From Prescottella equi (lineage in GTDB: Bacteria; Actinomycetota; Actinomycetes; Mycobacteriales; Mycobacteriaceae): DNA of 64,000 nt. Positions within the stretch are counted from its first letter, which is position 1. Every line of letters begins with the position of its first letter. Both the position numbers and the translations under genes were made by a program. The DNA lies in the NCBI RefSeq assembly GCF_020171745.1, contig NZ_JAIVAH010000004.1, forward strand, positions 310,001-374,000, given 5' to 3'. Shown one piece after another: positions 21,173 to 30,326 of this stretch. Under the pieces are notes generated by a model, which did not search any database, had not been told where the DNA came from, and saw only the letters and a list, made by a program, of their open reading frames with translations.

Positions 21173-21604
21173 TCAGTCGTTCTCGGAGACCAGGGAACTG
21201 ATGATCGTGACGGCGTCGCGCAGGGTGTCCAGCTGGGCGGCATCGAGGCCGGACAGCTTCTCGGTCATCCACGCCTCACGGGCCTGGGTCTCGCCCTCGA
21301 TGAGGGCGTGCCCGGCATCCGACAGCGACACGATGATCTGCCGGCCGTCGGTGGGATGCGGTGTGCGGTCGACCAGTCCGACGTCCGCGAGGGAGGCGAT
21401 GACCCGGGTCATCGACGGCGGCTGGACCTTCTCCCGGGCCGCGAGGGCGCCCGGGGTCATGGGGCCTTCGGCGCTGAGCGTGACGAGCGCGGACAGCTGC
21501 GTCAGCGTCACCTGTGCGTCCGCCCGCCGTCCCCGTAGGTGGCGCGTGAGGCGCACCACCGCTAGGGAAAGGTCGCTGGCAAGGGCGCGAGTATCCGTTG
21601 TCAC
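21173..21604 (-). CDS. MarR-family regulator (Rv0880-like)
   Basis: Predicted protein of 143 residues. The DNA-binding part includes MTPGALAAREKVQPPSMTRVIASL followed by the wing HPTDGRQIIVSLS. RALASDLSLAVVRLTRHLR near the N-terminus closely resembles the recalled M. tuberculosis Rv0880, a MarR regulator linked to pH and drug responses. GTG 21604 is chosen because it gives the family N-terminus. A GTG at 21643 overlaps the stop of the upstream permease gene by four bases and could also be used. Confidence 0.88.
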   Translation of the reverse strand: MTTDTRALASDLSLAVVRLTRHLRGRRADAQVTLTQLSALVTLSAEGPMTPGALAAREKVQPPSMTRVIASLADVGLVDRTPHPTDGRQIIVSLSDAGHALIEGETQAREAWMTEKLSGLDAAQLDTLRDAVTIISSLVSEND

Positions 21605-21639
21605 AACTTCGAACAATACGGGAACTCGCGCCCCGCCAA

Positions 21640-23130
21640 TCACGTAACGGCGTCAGTGATGGGGCCGACCGCGAAGTATGCGACGAACAGTGCGGCGACG
21701 ATCCACAGCAGCGGATGGATCTTCTTGGCGTTGCCACCCGCGGCCGCGAGGACGACGTAGGAGATGAAGCCGATGCCGATGCCGTTGGCGATCGAGTAGG
21801 TGAACGGCATCGTGACGACGGTGAGGAACGCCGGCAGGGCGATCGAGAACTTGCTGAAGTCGATCTCGCGCAGCTGACCGATCATCAACGCGCCCACCAC
21901 GACCAGGGCCGGTGCGGCCGCCTCGATCGGGACCACCGAGTACAGCGGGGTCAGGAACATCGCGGCCAGGAACAGCGTGCCGGTGACGACGTTGGCGAGG
22001 CCGGTGCGAGCGCCCTCGGCGATGCCGGACGCGGACTCGACGAACACCGTGTTGGACGACGCGGACGCGCCACCACCGACGACGGCGCCGGCGCCCTCGA
22101 CGATCAGGGCCTTGCCGATACCGGGCAGGTTGCCGTCCTTGTCGGCCAGCTTCGCTTCCTTGCCGAGGCCGGTCATGGTGCCCATGGCGTCGAAGAAGTT
22201 GGCGAGCACCAGCGTGAACACGAGCAGGCTGGCGGCGATGACACCGATGCGGGTGAACGCGCCGAACAGGCTGACATCGCCGACCAGGCTCAGGTCGGGC
22301 ATCTGCGCGAAGACGTCGGGCATCGTGGGAACGCTGAGGTTCCAGCCCTGGGGGTCGACGCCCTTCGAGGCGCCGATGTCGAAGACGGCCTCGAGGATCG
22401 CGGCGAGCACGGTGGTGACGACGATGCCGATCAGCAGACCGCCGCGGACCTTGCGCACGACGAGGATGCCCATGAGCAGGACGCCGAAGATGAACACGAC
22501 CGTCGGCCACGCCGAGATCGAGCCGTTGATGCCGAGGCCGACGGGGACCGTGGTGCCGGCGGCGTCGGGGATGCGGCGGACGAAACCGGCGTCGACGAGG
22601 CCGATGAAGGCGATGAACATGCCGATGCCGGCGGCGATCGCGGCCTTGAGTTCACGCGGGATCGCGTTGAACACCGCGGTGCGGAAGCCGGTCGCGGCCA
22701 GCGCGACGATGATGATGCCGTCGATGACGACCAGACCCATCGCCTCGGGCCACGTCACCTGCGGGGCGATCGTGACGGCGAGCAGGCTGTTGATGCCGAG
22801 GCCCGCGGCGATACCGAACGGATAGTTCGCGATGATGCCGAAGGCGATGCTCATCAGGCCCGCGACGAGCGCGGTGACGGCGGCGACCTGGCTGACGGGA
22901 AGGATGTTGCCGAGCACGTCGGTCTTGGCGACGGCGTCGTCGGCCGAGAAGCTACCGAGGATCAGCGGGTTGAGGACCACGATGTAGGCCATGGCCACGA
23001 ACGTGACCAGGCCGCCGCGGACCTCGGTGCTGATGGTCGAGCCCCGCTCGCTGATCTTGAAATAGGTGTCGAGCATCCGCGAGGGTGCCGACGGCCGCGT
23101 GGGCTCGGTGGTTTTGTCGGTAACCGCCAT
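21640..23130 (-). CDS. NCS2-family purine permease (AzgA-like)
   Basis: Predicted protein of 496 residues with about 12 to 14 membrane segments. Blocks such as TFVAMAYIVVLNPLIL, ANYPFGIAAGLGINSLLA, VEGAGAVVGGGASASSNTVFVESASGIAEG and LANFFDAMGTMTGLG match the AzgA group, which imports guanine, hypoxanthine or adenine with protons. ATG 23130 starts MAVTDKTTEP; the longer frame to 23226 overlaps the divergent DUF2530 gene and has no similarity. The MarR gene follows directly, overlapping by four bases if its longer start is used. Confidence 0.92.
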   Translation of the reverse strand: MAVTDKTTEPTRPSAPSRMLDTYFKISERGSTISTEVRGGLVTFVAMAYIVVLNPLILGSFSADDAVAKTDVLGNILPVSQVAAVTALVAGLMSIAFGIIANYPFGIAAGLGINSLLAVTIAPQVTWPEAMGLVVIDGIIIVALAATGFRTAVFNAIPRELKAAIAAGIGMFIAFIGLVDAGFVRRIPDAAGTTVPVGLGINGSISAWPTVVFIFGVLLMGILVVRKVRGGLLIGIVVTTVLAAILEAVFDIGASKGVDPQGWNLSVPTMPDVFAQMPDLSLVGDVSLFGAFTRIGVIAASLLVFTLVLANFFDAMGTMTGLGKEAKLADKDGNLPGIGKALIVEGAGAVVGGGASASSNTVFVESASGIAEGARTGLANVVTGTLFLAAMFLTPLYSVVPIEAAAPALVVVGALMIGQLREIDFSKFSIALPAFLTVVTMPFTYSIANGIGIGFISYVVLAAAGGNAKKIHPLLWIVAALFVAYFAVGPITDAVT

Positions 23131-23211
23131 GTCGTGTTTCGGTCCAATCGCCGGGAAGTGGGGTTTCGCACCTGGCAGATTAGGGCACCGACGCACGGGT
23201 AACTTAATCGT

Positions 23212-23460
23212 GTGACCGAAATCCATAGCACGCCGACGCTCGTGGAGCGCCTGTCCGACCCGCGCCCGGTACTGGCGGTGGGAACCCTCGCGTGGATCGT
23301 GGCGACCGTCGTGGTGCTCGCGGCCGGCGACCGATGGAGTGCAGCGCTACCGGTCTGTTATGCCGGAATCGCGCTGGGCCTCCTCGGATTCGGCTTGTTC
23401 CTCGTCCAACGCGGCGCGGCACGGCGCGGCCGGCGTGGCGCGCAGCAGGGACTCGTCTGA
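23212..23460 (+). CDS. DUF2530 membrane protein
   Basis: Predicted protein of 82 residues with two membrane segments (about 20-39 and 46-66), separated by GDRWSAALPVCYAG, and a basic tail. RLSDPRPVLAVGTLAWIVA matches DUF2530, a small actinobacterial family that includes Rv0879c in the same neighbourhood of M. tuberculosis (from memory). It starts at GTG 23212 and diverges from the purine permease gene with an 81-base gap. No function is known. Confidence 0.8.
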   Translation: MTEIHSTPTLVERLSDPRPVLAVGTLAWIVATVVVLAAGDRWSAALPVCYAGIALGLLGFGLFLVQRGAARRGRRGAQQGLV

Positions 23461-23506
23461 CCGGCCGGGCCCGTTCTGCCGCAACCTGTTTACCCGGTGA
23501 CTGATC

Positions 23507-24064
23507 TCACAGGGCATCCGCGCGTGTCCGGCCGCGGCTGCGGCGGCTGATCGCCCAGATCCACAGCGCGGCCCACGCGATCCCGAACGCCCATCCGGCC
23601 AGCACATCGGTGAGCCAGTGCGCGGCCAGGTAGACGCGGGAAAGTCCGACGGCGAGCGTGTAGCAGCCGAGCAGCACGAGCAGTCCGATCCGCCGGACGC
23701 CGGGCGCGACGAGACGCACGACGACGGCGCCGAGCACGCACGCGAGGATCGCCGACATCATCGCGTGCCCCGACGGGAACGAGTAGCTGTCGAGTTCGAC
23801 GAGACGCTCCGGCACCGGCGGACGTTCACGCCCGAACAATAGTTTGAGCAGGCTCATCGCCGCCCACCCGGACAGCATCGCGCCCGCGACCATCACCGCC
23901 TCCGCGGTGTACCGGCGGAGCAGCAGCGCGACCGTCACGACCGTCGAGATCACGAACGCGGCGACGGTGCCGCCGCTGTGGGTGATCACGGTGACCACGT
24001 CCGTCAGGCCGGGGGTGCGGATGTCGAGCATCCAGTTCAGTACCGACTGGTCCATGTCCGTCAT
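23507..24064 (-). CDS. PAP2-family membrane phosphatase
   Basis: Predicted protein of 185 residues with about five or six membrane segments. All three acid-phosphatase motifs are present: KLLFGRERPP, PSGHAMM and SRVYLAAHWLTDV. Members dephosphorylate lipid phosphates such as undecaprenyl diphosphate or phosphatidate at the outer face of the membrane. ATG 24064 overlaps the stop of the GHKL ATPase gene (ATGA), so it is the third gene of an operon with DUF3027 and that ATPase. The substrate cannot be told from the sequence. Confidence 0.9.
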   Translation of the reverse strand: MTDMDQSVLNWMLDIRTPGLTDVVTVITHSGGTVAAFVISTVVTVALLLRRYTAEAVMVAGAMLSGWAAMSLLKLLFGRERPPVPERLVELDSYSFPSGHAMMSAILACVLGAVVVRLVAPGVRRIGLLVLLGCYTLAVGLSRVYLAAHWLTDVLAGWAFGIAWAALWIWAISRRSRGRTRADAL

Positions 24065-26814
24065 CGCCGCTCCCCCGCCGGCCGGCGCCGGAAGTGGGCG
24101 CGGCCGTCGTCGTCGATCCAGAACGGCACCGCGACGTCGCCGTCGAGCGCGCCGCCCAGCCGCACCACGAGATCGTCGTGCACCACGACGTCACCGGTCG
24201 GCAGCGGCAGGCCCAGCGCCGTGCACGCGAGCACCGCGCCGGGCTCCCGGTCCCACGTGCTCGGCCGGCCGTCGCCGACGACGCGCGCCTCGAGCGCGGC
24301 CGACGCGAGCGGCAGGTCGAGCAGGTCGGCGAGGGCCGCGGCGGTGTCGAGCGCGCCGAGCACCAGCCGCTCCGGCGGGACGACGGCCGCGAGGTGCGCG
24401 CGGTCGAGCACGAGCGCGACGTCGGGGTCGACGACGGCGCCGGTGAGGCTGCGGACCTGCGCGGGCAGGTCCAGGTCGTCGAGGTCGAGCACGCCGCGCC
24501 CGGCGGCGTCGGCGAGCAGGCGGTGGGCGCGGGTCGTGACGTCGGGGGTGGGCGTGCGGGCGGCGTCGGCGAGGCGGTCGAGCAGGACTACGGCGAGCGC
24601 GTTGTCGTCGACTGTCCGCGGGGCCAGCGCGGCCGCCAGGGCCGGGGCGTCGGGATGGTCGAGGACGTCGAGCAGCCCGGCGAAGGTGTCGTCGTCGGCG
24701 GCGCGGAGCAGTCCCAGCGGACGGCCGTCGATCTCGGCGTGGGTGCGCAGCCACCACGCGGTGTAGCCGGCACGGTCGGTGAGCGCGGCCGCGGTGTCGG
24801 GCTCCGCGGCGAGCAAGGTCAGCGCCCTCGGCCAGCGGTCCGGGTCGACCAGGTCGAGGTCACGGACCGCGATCAGGGTCTCGGGGTCGTCGGCGAGGGT
24901 GTCCCACCAGGCGTCCTCGTCGTCGAGGTCGTGTTCGGGTCCGGTGGGCAGTTCGGCGCGCAGCACCGTGAAACCCCAGCCGACGCCCACGGCGCGCAGC
25001 GCCTCCGCGCCCACCCGGTCGACGAGCGCGGCGTCGACGGTCGCGAACGGCGAGTCGTCGTCCAGCACGTCGGCCAGCGGCGCGCCGGGCAGCAGCAGTT
25101 GGTCGGCCGGCACCAGTTCGCCGTCGGCGTCGGGCAGCGGCAGTTCGCCGAGCCACGGCGGCCGGGCGTCGGGCGCGGTGAGCGTCACGAGCGCGAGCAC
25201 GGCCGACGCGAGTTCGGTTGTCTCGCCGGGATCGTCGTAGTCGAGGTCCTCGATCCGGGCCTGCAGCGCGGGATCCGACAGCAGGTCGCCGGCGGTGGCG
25301 CGCTGCGCGCCCAACCGGTTCAGCAGCGGGTGCGCGGCGTCCGGGTGCACCAACCGCACCCAGTCCAGGGCGGACGCGGCATCGCCCAGCGCGTGCCCCA
25401 GGTCGGTGCCGGTGACGACGGTGCGCGGGCCGGTGACGGTGCGGCCGTCCGCGAGCGGAACGGGAACGGCGGCAAGCTCTTCCACCGCCAGCGCGTCCAC
25501 CACCAGCGGCTCGAGCGCGTCGTAGACGGCGTGCCACCACGACGGTTCGCGGCTGTGCCCGCCGAGCAGTTCCGCGATGCGCGCCAGCCCGAAGCGGTGC
25601 ACGTCGACCGCGGCCAGCGCCGCAGCGTGCCGCGGGCCGGACAGGTCCGGATCCACCAGGCCGGGCACGACGTCGGCGAGCGCGTCGGCCAGTTCCCGGG
25701 TGAGCCCGGACAGCACGCTCGCCCGATTGGGAACGAGATCCTTTGCATCGGAGCCGGTTTCGGCGGGCGGCACCCACGGCTGGGTCCGCAGATCGGCCAG
25801 CACTGCCTCCCGCAGGGCCGCGTCGGCCTCGCTGCGGGCGAACCCGGGCAGCGGCACCAGATCCAGACGCTGGTCGCGGGGCAGCGCGGCGACGAACCGC
25901 GCGTAGCCGTCCGCGACGCGGGCGAGCGGCGCACCGGGCAGCAGGCGTCGGCGGTCGGGCTGCATCGGGACGTCGGCGATGAGCAGCGCGGGCAGCGACA
26001 GTTCCTCGTCGGACCGGGTGGGCGCGCGCAGCACGTCCTCGGCGACGGGGCGGACGCGGCCGTCCACCACGGGCACCAGCCAGCGCGCGGTGTCGGTGGC
26101 GTACTGCCACCAGGTGCGGTCGCCGACGGTGACCTCGGTGAGTCCGCCGTCGAGATCGCGGCTCGTGCGGTGCAGCGTGCGCTCACCCACCGTGATCGTC
26201 TCGAGCGCGGGCAGTTCCAGCAGCAGGTCGAGCGCCTCGGCGGCGAAGCCGGACAGCAACGCGGCGCCGTCGACGTCGGGGCGTAGGTGCAGCACCACCT
26301 CGGAGTCGAACCCGGCGGCCGGGGTCTCGTCGGTGGCCCACACCAGGCGCAGCACCGGGATGCCCGACGTCGGCGGCTCCAGGCCCGCCTCGGCGATCTC
26401 GGCGCGGGTGCGTACGGCGGAGAACTGCAGCGACCCGCTGGTGGAGCGGAGTTCGATCTCGTCGCTCACCGAGCGGACGGCGGTGAAGCCGACGCCGAAC
26501 CGTCCCACCCCGGTGGACTTCCCGGAGGCCCGCAACGCGGCGAGCGCCTGCACGCCTTCGACGTCGAGGGGGGCGCCGGTGTTCGCGATCCGCAGCACGT
26601 CGCCGTGCAGTTCGACGCGCAGCGTCCCGGGCACGCCGGCCCGGGCGGCCGCGTCGGCGGCGTTCTGCGCGAGTTCGGTCAGCAGCCGGTCGCGGTATCC
26701 GGCCCGGACGAGGTCTGCCTCCGCGGCGGCATCCTCACGCAGCCGCGTCGGGGAGTTGCGCCACGCGAGGAGCGTGCCCTCGCGCAGCGCGTCGGTACCG
26801 AAGGGGTCGGTCAA
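24061..26814 (-). CDS. Hsp90/sacsin-like GHKL ATPase protein
   Basis: Predicted protein of 917 residues. The first 200 residues form a GHKL ATPase of the Hsp90/sacsin type: ELAQNAADA with Glu47, Asn51 and Asp54, VLRIANTGAPLDVEG, then GRFGVGF. The remaining 700 residues are Leu/Ala/Asp-rich with no domain I can name. Actinobacterial relatives are annotated as molecular chaperone or sacsin N-terminal ATP-binding-like proteins, but chaperone activity is unproved. TTG 26814 overlaps the DUF3027 stop (TTGA) and begins LTDPFGTDALREGTLLAW; the frame continues upstream to 27648 but only as a shadow of DUF3027. Confidence 0.85.
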   Translation of the reverse strand: MTDPFGTDALREGTLLAWRNSPTRLREDAAAEADLVRAGYRDRLLTELAQNAADAAARAGVPGTLRVELHGDVLRIANTGAPLDVEGVQALAALRASGKSTGVGRFGVGFTAVRSVSDEIELRSTSGSLQFSAVRTRAEIAEAGLEPPTSGIPVLRLVWATDETPAAGFDSEVVLHLRPDVDGAALLSGFAAEALDLLLELPALETITVGERTLHRTSRDLDGGLTEVTVGDRTWWQYATDTARWLVPVVDGRVRPVAEDVLRAPTRSDEELSLPALLIADVPMQPDRRRLLPGAPLARVADGYARFVAALPRDQRLDLVPLPGFARSEADAALREAVLADLRTQPWVPPAETGSDAKDLVPNRASVLSGLTRELADALADVVPGLVDPDLSGPRHAAALAAVDVHRFGLARIAELLGGHSREPSWWHAVYDALEPLVVDALAVEELAAVPVPLADGRTVTGPRTVVTGTDLGHALGDAASALDWVRLVHPDAAHPLLNRLGAQRATAGDLLSDPALQARIEDLDYDDPGETTELASAVLALVTLTAPDARPPWLGELPLPDADGELVPADQLLLPGAPLADVLDDDSPFATVDAALVDRVGAEALRAVGVGWGFTVLRAELPTGPEHDLDDEDAWWDTLADDPETLIAVRDLDLVDPDRWPRALTLLAAEPDTAAALTDRAGYTAWWLRTHAEIDGRPLGLLRAADDDTFAGLLDVLDHPDAPALAAALAPRTVDDNALAVVLLDRLADAARTPTPDVTTRAHRLLADAAGRGVLDLDDLDLPAQVRSLTGAVVDPDVALVLDRAHLAAVVPPERLVLGALDTAAALADLLDLPLASAALEARVVGDGRPSTWDREPGAVLACTALGLPLPTGDVVVHDDLVVRLGGALDGDVAVPFWIDDDGRAHFRRRPAGERR

Positions 26815-27638
26815 TCGGTTGAGGTCGTGTCCGAGGGAGCGTCCGAAGACTCGGCGGCCTCGACGGCCGGCTCGACACGCTCGATCTGCACCATCTCGAC
26901 GGCGCCGTCGTCGTAGGCGTCGTAGCGCGGGGACCCGGCGCCGGTGGGCAGCGTGGTGTCGGAGTGCGCGCCGCAGCCGTGCGCGGCGTGCACGACGTGC
27001 CCGTCGGCGGCCATCTCGTTGCCGCACACGCCGAACGCGGCGTGCAGCGAACCGGACAGCGGCAGGTAGAAGCCGCACAGGTCGCACGTCGAGGGCGCGG
27101 CCTTGGCCATCTCGGAGTCGGGGCCGAAGTCGCCGTCGTGCCAGCGGGCAGCGCAGTCGAGGCGGCCCTCGCGGCTCATGACCTGCTTGCGTCCCAGGCC
27201 CACCTCGAACGCGACGTCGTCGATCTCGGGGTCGCCGGTGGCGACGTAGCCGGGCACCAGCCGCGGGTCGTTCTCCCGCGGCGCCAGCAGGTCGCCGGGA
27301 GAGAGATCGCCGGGGCGGATCCGCTCGTCCCACGGCAGCCACTCGGGCGCGACGAGCGCGTCCGGCCCGGGCAGCAGCGCGAGTTCGCTGACGGTGACGT
27401 GATCGGAGTCCGGCACCGCGGCCACCACCACGGCCCACTGCCAGCCGCGGTAGCCGGGAAGTTCGGCGTCGAAGCGGTGAGTGGCGGCGCAGTCGTCCTC
27501 GGCGGTCACGCCGAGGTATCTGCCCACTCCTCCCTCTCCGAGGTCGACCAGTGCCGTGCGAGCAAGCTCGACGGCATCGGCGAGGACGGGGCGCACGACG
27601 GCGCTCTCGGGAGACGACGTAACACTCACGGTGTCCAT
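26811..27638 (-). CDS. DUF3027 protein
   Basis: Predicted protein of 275 residues matching DUF3027 (M. tuberculosis Rv0877, from memory). The core holds GWQWAVVVAAVPDSDHVTVSE and LVAPEWLPWDERIRPGDL. The C-terminal third holds CDLCGFYLPL, then GVCGNEMA and HGCGAHSD, a cysteine and histidine pattern that looks like a metal site. ATG 27638 starts MDTVSVTSS. It heads the operon with the GHKL ATPase and PAP2 phosphatase, overlapping the former by four bases, and diverges from the glutaminyl cyclase gene across 51 bases. Function unknown. Confidence 0.85.
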   Translation of the reverse strand: MDTVSVTSSPESAVVRPVLADAVELARTALVDLGEGGVGRYLGVTAEDDCAATHRFDAELPGYRGWQWAVVVAAVPDSDHVTVSELALLPGPDALVAPEWLPWDERIRPGDLSPGDLLAPRENDPRLVPGYVATGDPEIDDVAFEVGLGRKQVMSREGRLDCAARWHDGDFGPDSEMAKAAPSTCDLCGFYLPLSGSLHAAFGVCGNEMAADGHVVHAAHGCGAHSDTTLPTGAGSPRYDAYDDGAVEMVQIERVEPAVEAAESSDAPSDTTSTD

Positions 27639-27689
27639 CTTGCCGCACTCGGTCCCGTCTGTGCTCGTGTGGGCTGCCATGCTGGGCGA

Positions 27690-28499
27690 GTGAATCTGCG
27701 TAGCACCCCCGCCCGGGCCGCGATTGCGGTGTCCGCGGCGGCCGTCGCTCTGCTCACCGGGTGCTCGGGCAGCACCCCGCCGGCGGGCGCGACGATCGCC
27801 GAACGGATGCATCCGGAGATCGTCCGGGAACTCCCGCACGATCCGTCCGCGTTCACGCAAGGCCTGGAGATCTCCGACGGCACGCTGTTCGAGAGCACCG
27901 GGCGGGTGGGGCAGTCGTGGGTGCGGGCGACCGCGCTCGACACCGGCGCCGAGCAGGCCCGCGCCGACCTCCCGCGGCCGATGTTCGGCGAGGGCATCAC
28001 CGTCGTCGGCGACACGGTGTGGCAGATCACGTGGAAGGACGGGGTGGCGATCGAGCGCGACCGCGACACCCTCGCGCAGCGCCGGACCGTCGACTACGAC
28101 GGCGAGGGCTGGGGGCTGTGCACGCAGCCCGACCGGCTGGTGATGAGCAACGGTTCCGACGCGCTCACCTTCCGTGACCCCGAGACGTTCGCGGAGATCG
28201 GTTCGGTCGACGTCACGCTCGACGGCCGGCCGATCGACAAGCTCAACGAACTCGAGTGCGCGAGCGACGGTTCGGTGTACGCGAACGTGTGGACCACCGA
28301 CACCATCGTGCGGATCGACCCGGCGACCGGCATCGTGACCGGCCGGATCGATGCGGCGGCGTTGAAGGACGCACTGCCGTCCGGCGAGCGGGGCGGCATC
28401 GACGTGCTCAACGGCATCGCGCAGATCCCCGGCACCGACCGGTTCCTCGTGACGGGGAAGCTGTGGCCGCGGATGTTCGAGGTCCGCTTCGTCGGCTGA
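27690..28499 (+). CDS. Glutaminyl-peptide cyclotransferase, lipoprotein
   Basis: Predicted protein of 269 residues. A lipoprotein signal ends in LLTGC with the lipidated Cys near residue 25. The rest is a five-bladed beta-propeller of the plant-type glutaminyl cyclase family, with HDPSAFTQGLEISDGTLFESTG, WKDGVAIERDRDTL, LNELECASDGSVYANVW and LNGIAQIPGTDRFLVTGKLWP. Such enzymes convert N-terminal Gln to pyroglutamate in exported proteins. GTG 27690 gives a proper signal peptide. It stands alone, divergent from the DUF3027 operon. Confidence 0.88.
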   Translation: MNLRSTPARAAIAVSAAAVALLTGCSGSTPPAGATIAERMHPEIVRELPHDPSAFTQGLEISDGTLFESTGRVGQSWVRATALDTGAEQARADLPRPMFGEGITVVGDTVWQITWKDGVAIERDRDTLAQRRTVDYDGEGWGLCTQPDRLVMSNGSDALTFRDPETFAEIGSVDVTLDGRPIDKLNELECASDGSVYANVWTTDTIVRIDPATGIVTGRIDAAALKDALPSGERGGIDVLNGIAQIPGTDRFLVTGKLWPRMFEVRFVG

Positions 28500-28589
28500 G
28501 TGCGTCTCGCCGGGCTCCGACACGTCCGAGCGAGCAGGAACGGACCGCCCGTGTCGTGCAATGTCCGGGGACTAGGACAGAATTGAGGG

Positions 28590-30311
28590 GTGACCGGACC
28601 CCGCGACCCCCACGACGCCTCTCGGCGTGGGCCTCACCCGCAGGATCCTTCGCCGCGACGTCACCCCGGCTTCGAGAACTATCCGCCGTCGCAGCGGGTC
28701 AACGGGCGTAAGGCGCCGTTGCCGCCGCTGCACCCGGTGGACCGGTCGGCGCGCACCGAACGCATCGAGCAGCCCACCGAGCGTTTCGCGTCGCGGCCGG
28801 CGGAGGAGACCCGCCGGATCGACGCCGAGGCGGACGGCGCGGGCCCCGAACGTCCTGAGTCCCCCGAGGCCGACGCCCCCAAGCCGCGCCCCATGCCGCG
28901 CAAGCTGACGGTCACCCGGGTGGCCGCGATGCGGGGCCGCGAGCTCACCAACAAGGGCATCGCCACGTTCCGGCGGGCCGCGACCGCGGACGGCGCCGAC
29001 AAGTCGGGGCTGACCGCGATGACGTACGCGGTGATGGCGAACTTCGCGACCGACGCGACCGTCGCGGTCGCGCTCGCGAACACCCTCTTCTTCTCCGCGG
29101 CGACGGGCGAGGACAAGACCAAGGTTGCGCTGTACCTCCTGATCACGATCGCGCCGTTCGCGGTGATCGCGCCGCTGATCGGGCCGGCGCTCGACCGTCT
29201 GCAGCGGGGCCGCCGGATCGCGCTGGCGTCGTCGTTCGCGCTGCGGACCCAGCTGGCGATCGTGCTGATCTTCAACTTCGACAGCTGGGCGTTGTACCCG
29301 TGTGCGCTGGGCATGATGGTGCTCAGCAAGTCGTTCGCCGTACTCAAGAGCGCGGTGACGCCACGCGTGCTACCACCGGAGATCGACCTGGTGCGAGTCA
29401 ATTCGCGGCTGACGGTGTTCGGCCTGATCGGCGGCACCATCGGTGCCGGCGCGCTGGCGGGCGCGCTCGCGTTCCTCACCGGTTCCACGGGCGCTCTGTG
29501 CCTGACCGCCGTGATCACCGTGTTCGGCGCCTACCTGAGCATGCGGATCCCGGCGTGGGTCGAGGTCACCGAGGGCGAGGTGCCGGCCAAACTCGCCTTC
29601 CACGGGGACGACTCCCCCACCGAACTGATCGACGCCGCCGCCGTCGCGGGCGTCAAACCCGACAAGCGCCGCCAACCCCTCGGCCGCACGGTCGTCACCG
29701 GGCTGTGGGGCAACGGCACCATCCGGGTGCTCACCGGCTTCCTCACGCTCTACATCGCGTTCGTCGCCAAGGCCAACACCGAACACGAGGCGATCATGCA
29801 GGCCGCGATGCTGGGTCTGGTCGGCGCCGCCGCCGGCATCGGCAACTTCGCCGGCAACGCCGCCGGCGCCCGCCTCGAACTGGGCCGACCGGCGATGATG
29901 GTCGTGCGGTGCACCATCGCCGTCACGGTCGTCGCGATCCTCGCCGCGATCACCGGCAACCTGCTCACCGCGGCGCTGGCCGCGCTGGTGGCGTCCGCGG
30001 CCAGCGCGCTCGCGAAGGTCTCGCTCGACGCGTCGCTGCAGCAGGACCTGCCCGAGGAGTCCATCGCGTCCGGCTTCGGCCGGTCCGAGACCGTGCTGCA
30101 GCTCAGCTGGGTCATCGGCGGCGCGATGGGCGTCCTGCTGCCCACCGAACTGTGGATCGGTTTCACCGTCGTCTCGGTGGTGCTTACGATCGGGCTGGTG
30201 CAGACCGTGCTGACGTATCGCGGTGGCTCGCTGCTGCCCGGCCTCGGCGGCAAGCGTCCCGAGCACGTGAACCAGGAGACCACCGTCGGCCACAGCCCTC
30301 GTGCCGACTGA
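28590..30311 (+). CDS. MFS-like membrane protein (Rv0876c-like)
   Basis: Predicted protein of 573 residues. Residues 1-130 are hydrophilic, Pro/Arg/Glu-rich and probably disordered and cytoplasmic. The rest carries about 10 to 12 membrane segments of the major facilitator type, including FAVIAPLIGPALDRLQRGRR (loop 2-3 motif) and ASGFGRSETVLQLSWVIGGAMG. The long N-terminal tail and position match the recalled M. tuberculosis Rv0876c. GTG 28590 follows TTGAGGGG. The next gene starts 15 bases after the stop, so they are co-transcribed. Substrate unknown. Confidence 0.83.
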   Translation: MTGPRDPHDASRRGPHPQDPSPRRHPGFENYPPSQRVNGRKAPLPPLHPVDRSARTERIEQPTERFASRPAEETRRIDAEADGAGPERPESPEADAPKPRPMPRKLTVTRVAAMRGRELTNKGIATFRRAATADGADKSGLTAMTYAVMANFATDATVAVALANTLFFSAATGEDKTKVALYLLITIAPFAVIAPLIGPALDRLQRGRRIALASSFALRTQLAIVLIFNFDSWALYPCALGMMVLSKSFAVLKSAVTPRVLPPEIDLVRVNSRLTVFGLIGGTIGAGALAGALAFLTGSTGALCLTAVITVFGAYLSMRIPAWVEVTEGEVPAKLAFHGDDSPTELIDAAAVAGVKPDKRRQPLGRTVVTGLWGNGTIRVLTGFLTLYIAFVAKANTEHEAIMQAAMLGLVGAAAGIGNFAGNAAGARLELGRPAMMVVRCTIAVTVVAILAAITGNLLTAALAALVASAASALAKVSLDASLQQDLPEESIASGFGRSETVLQLSWVIGGAMGVLLPTELWIGFTVVSVVLTIGLVQTVLTYRGGSLLPGLGGKRPEHVNQETTVGHSPRAD

Positions 30312-30326
30312 TACACCGAACGAGAA

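Noticed and set aside
24094-26286. 730-codon plus-strand frame across the GHKL ATPase gene
   Set aside because: Antisense shadow; the minus-strand frame has the ATPase motifs.
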